Shown here piece by piece: positions 4,203-5,769 of a DNA stretch of 5,769 nucleotides. The translations under genes were made by a program, and so were the position numbers. Location of the stretch: contig DRHE01000138.1 in NCBI GenBank assembly GCA_011049745.1, positions 1-5,769 on the forward strand, read 5' to 3'. Each line of letters starts with the position of its first letter. The first letter of the stretch is position 1. The notes under the pieces are model-generated. The model did not search any database, was not told the origin of the DNA, and saw nothing but the letters and a program-made list of their open reading frames with translations. This DNA comes from Spirochaetales bacterium. GTDB lineage: Bacteria > Spirochaetota > Spirochaetia > SZUA-6 > DRHE01.

Positions 4203-5769
4203 GCCCAATGATGCTCACCATACTGATAATGCTATCCGGCGGTTTATTATCCCTTGTTCTATTAAGAAAGGTAAAAAAACTGCAATGGATTATTTTTTTT
4301 ATGAGCGCCGCTTATTTAACTGCAGTAACTGTATTGCTCTACGGTAAATGGGAACTGGCTGAAACTTTCAGAACCGGATTTTTCAACCTCCATTTAGCCA
4401 ATACTAAACTGGGCTGGCTCTTTCTAGCCGCCTCTACAATTGTGACCCTGCTTATTTCAATTTTTTCCCTCTCCTACAATGATAAAAAACATGCCACCGC
4501 CATTGCGCCCCTCTGGACCATGCTGCTGGCAGCTAATGCGGGAATATTCTTGGCCGCTGACTGGATCGCCTTCCTGGTATTCTGGGAGATTATGGGCTGG
4601 ACATCCTTCTTCATTATCGCGCACGGAAAATCGAGACCCTATAAGGCCGGGATCTATTACTATGCTTTAAGCCTGATCGGCACTTCAGCACTGTTGGCCG
4701 CAATATTTCTTATCCATAAGACAACCGGGACCTTTTCAATTGCTGAATCGGTAAAACTGCTCGCCCTGCAGTGGCAGGAGGAGGGCACCCTGCTCTATAC
4801 ATTGGTTATCCTACTCTCCCTGGCCTTCTTTACCAAATCTGCAATCGGTCCCTTTTACATGTGGCCGGCCAAAGCCCATGGTGAAGCCCCGGATGATTTC
4901 TCAGCCTTTCTCTCCGGTATCATGATCAAGTATGGTATTTTCGGTATGGTGATCGCGGTTATACCTCTTTTCGGCTCCGATTACAGCGGTGCCCTGGTCA
5001 ACAATACCCCCCTCCTGCTCTATATACTGGGCTGGATCGGCGCTTTCACCGCAGTCTGGGGCACCTTGCTGGCCATCCGGGAGAATGATATGAAACGTTT
5101 GATGGCCTACTCAACGGTGAGCAACATCGGTTTCATTGTGCTGGCCATGTCGGTTAATACCGCCTTCGGTATTGCAGCGGCTGTTTTTCACACCTTTAAC
5201 CACATGGTTTTCAAAGGCGCAATCTTCCTTTCCATGGCCTCGGTTAAGTACCGCACAGGGGAAAGAGAAATGCATAGACTGGGCGGCATTGCCTATCGGA
5301 TGCCGGTAGCCTTTTTCACTTTTCTGTTGGGAATAATCGCAGCAGCGGGAATTCCGCCGATGAGCGGTTTCGCCTCCAAATGGATGGTATTCCAGGCTCT
5401 ATTCAACCGTAAACTGCTCTTTCTGGCCATTCCCGCATTTTTCGCTTCAACTGCGGCTTTCATGTATCTCTACCGGGGACTCCATGCCATCTACCTTGGC
5501 CAGCTTTCTCCTCGATTCAAGAACATCAAGGCAGCACCGCCGCTGCAGTCGATCATCATGATAATCATGATGCTCGCCATATTTGGAGTGGGCGCTTTTC
5601 CGGGACTGGTGCTCTTGCCCATAAATGAAGCTGTTGGAGCAGGCAGCGCAGTTGAGGGAAACATCTCCAGCATAGTTGGCATAACCTCACAGGTCAATCT
5701 TACTGCAGTAGCCGCCGTATTTATGGGCAGCTTCCTGATCATTCTGATACTCTATTTCATCGGGAAAAA
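4199..5769 (+). CDS. Second antiporter-like membrane subunit (NuoL/M/N, MrpA/D superfamily), 3' end outside window
   Basis: The frame starts with ATG at 4199, overlapping the mnhD stop (ATGA), with GGAGGTGG at 4188-4195 as ribosome binding site. It is open to the right edge, giving at least 523 residues. It is a canonical proton-conducting transporter: TM5 FLVFWEIMGWTSFF with Glu130; TM7 FFTKSAIGPFYMW with Lys213 at the conserved place, followed by AKAHGEAP; NDMKRLMAYSTVSNIGF at 296-312; FNHMVFKGAIFL with Lys339; and AGIPPMSGFASKW with Lys394. Thus all usual charged membrane residues are present, unlike its neighbour mnhD. In Mrp/Mbh-like systems that lack a full MrpA, an extra subunit of this type likely fills the second ion-path position. 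I do not assign a symbol: it could be called MrpD-like, MrpA N-terminal-like or a Mbx/Mbh antiporter subunit. The gene is not truncated within the window; it simply runs past the edge. Confidence 0.88.
   Translation, partial: MSPMMLTILIMLSGGLLSLVLLRKVKKLQWIIFFMSAAYLTAVTVLLYGKWELAETFRTGFFNLHLANTKLGWLFLAASTIVTLLISIFSLSYNDKKHATAIAPLWTMLLAANAGIFLAADWIAFLVFWEIMGWTSFFIIAHGKSRPYKAGIYYYALSLIGTSALLAAIFLIHKTTGTFSIAESVKLLALQWQEEGTLLYTLVILLSLAFFTKSAIGPFYMWPAKAHGEAPDDFSAFLSGIMIKYGIFGMVIAVIPLFGSDYSGALVNNTPLLLYILGWIGAFTAVWGTLLAIRENDMKRLMAYSTVSNIGFIVLAMSVNTAFGIAAAVFHTFNHMVFKGAIFLSMASVKYRTGEREMHRLGGIAYRMPVAFFTFLLGIIAAAGIPPMSGFASKWMVFQALFNRKLLFLAIPAFFASTAAFMYLYRGLHAIYLGQLSPRFKNIKAAPPLQSIIMIIMMLAIFGVGAFPGLVLLPINEAVGAGSAVEGNISSIVGITSQVNLTAVAAVFMGSFLIILILYFIGK

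Noticed and set aside
4479..4670. Short + strand frame of 63 codons inside the second antiporter gene
   Set aside because: It is out of frame with a continuous, clearly conserved antiporter protein and has no recognisable content.
5554..5572. Perfect inverted repeat CATCATGAT-A-ATCATGATG
   Set aside because: It lies in the middle of the second antiporter gene and encodes a run of Ile and Met in a membrane helix (SIIMIIMML); repeated ATC/ATG codons explain it, and no U-run follows.
5491..5742. Antisense frame of 83 codons near the right edge
   Set aside because: It is a shadow of the antiporter gene on the opposite strand, with no ribosome binding site or family match.

Overview
The window carries most of one operon for a multisubunit cation/proton antiporter of the Mrp (Mnh) type, all on the + strand. 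The tail of an ArsR-family regulator precedes it. The antiporter genes run E, F, G, a DUF4040/MbhD-like gene, an MbhE-MnhB fusion, C, D, and a second antiporter-like (NuoL/M/N, MrpA/D superfamily) gene cut by the right edge.

Layout: 1-173 is the C-terminal 56 residues of an ArsR/SmtB-type winged-helix repressor. 174-213 is a 40-base gap with a good ribosome binding site for mnhE; two short perfect inverted repeats lie at the end of the regulator gene (146-160 and 164-180). From 214 to the end, genes are packed with stop/start overlaps (ATGA at 684-687, 2610-2613 and 4199-4202, plus a 14-base overlap at 1494-1507) or gaps of 0-2 bases. This implies one transcript with translational coupling. 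There is no non-coding stretch over 300 bases, and I see no RNA gene, CRISPR array, insertion sequence or terminator.

How the genes work together: in the classical seven-subunit Mrp complex, MrpA is one giant protein whose N-terminal part is a NuoL-like channel and whose C-terminal part carries the DUF4040 (MbhD) and MbhE modules. Here those C-terminal modules are a small separate gene (1256-1507) and the front half of the MnhB gene (1494-2258), and the second large subunit (4199 onward) could stand in for the MrpA channel. This E-F-G-D-(E+F)-G-H order resembles the Mrp-like module of membrane-bound hydrogenase (Mbh) and related ferredoxin-linked complexes of anaerobes as much as a free-standing Na+/H+ antiporter. 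The deciding genes (hydrogenase or other redox subunits versus none) would lie to the right of the window.

Organism: a bacterium, probably anaerobic, with strong GGAGG-type ribosome binding sites, ATG starts and medium GC. A Firmicutes/Halanaerobia-like or Thermotogae-like source is plausible, but the sequence does not settle it.

The most unusual points are a four-unit 18-base in-frame tandem repeat in mnhD, replacement of the usual TM7 lysine of that subunit by glutamate, and the MbhE-MnhB fusion.
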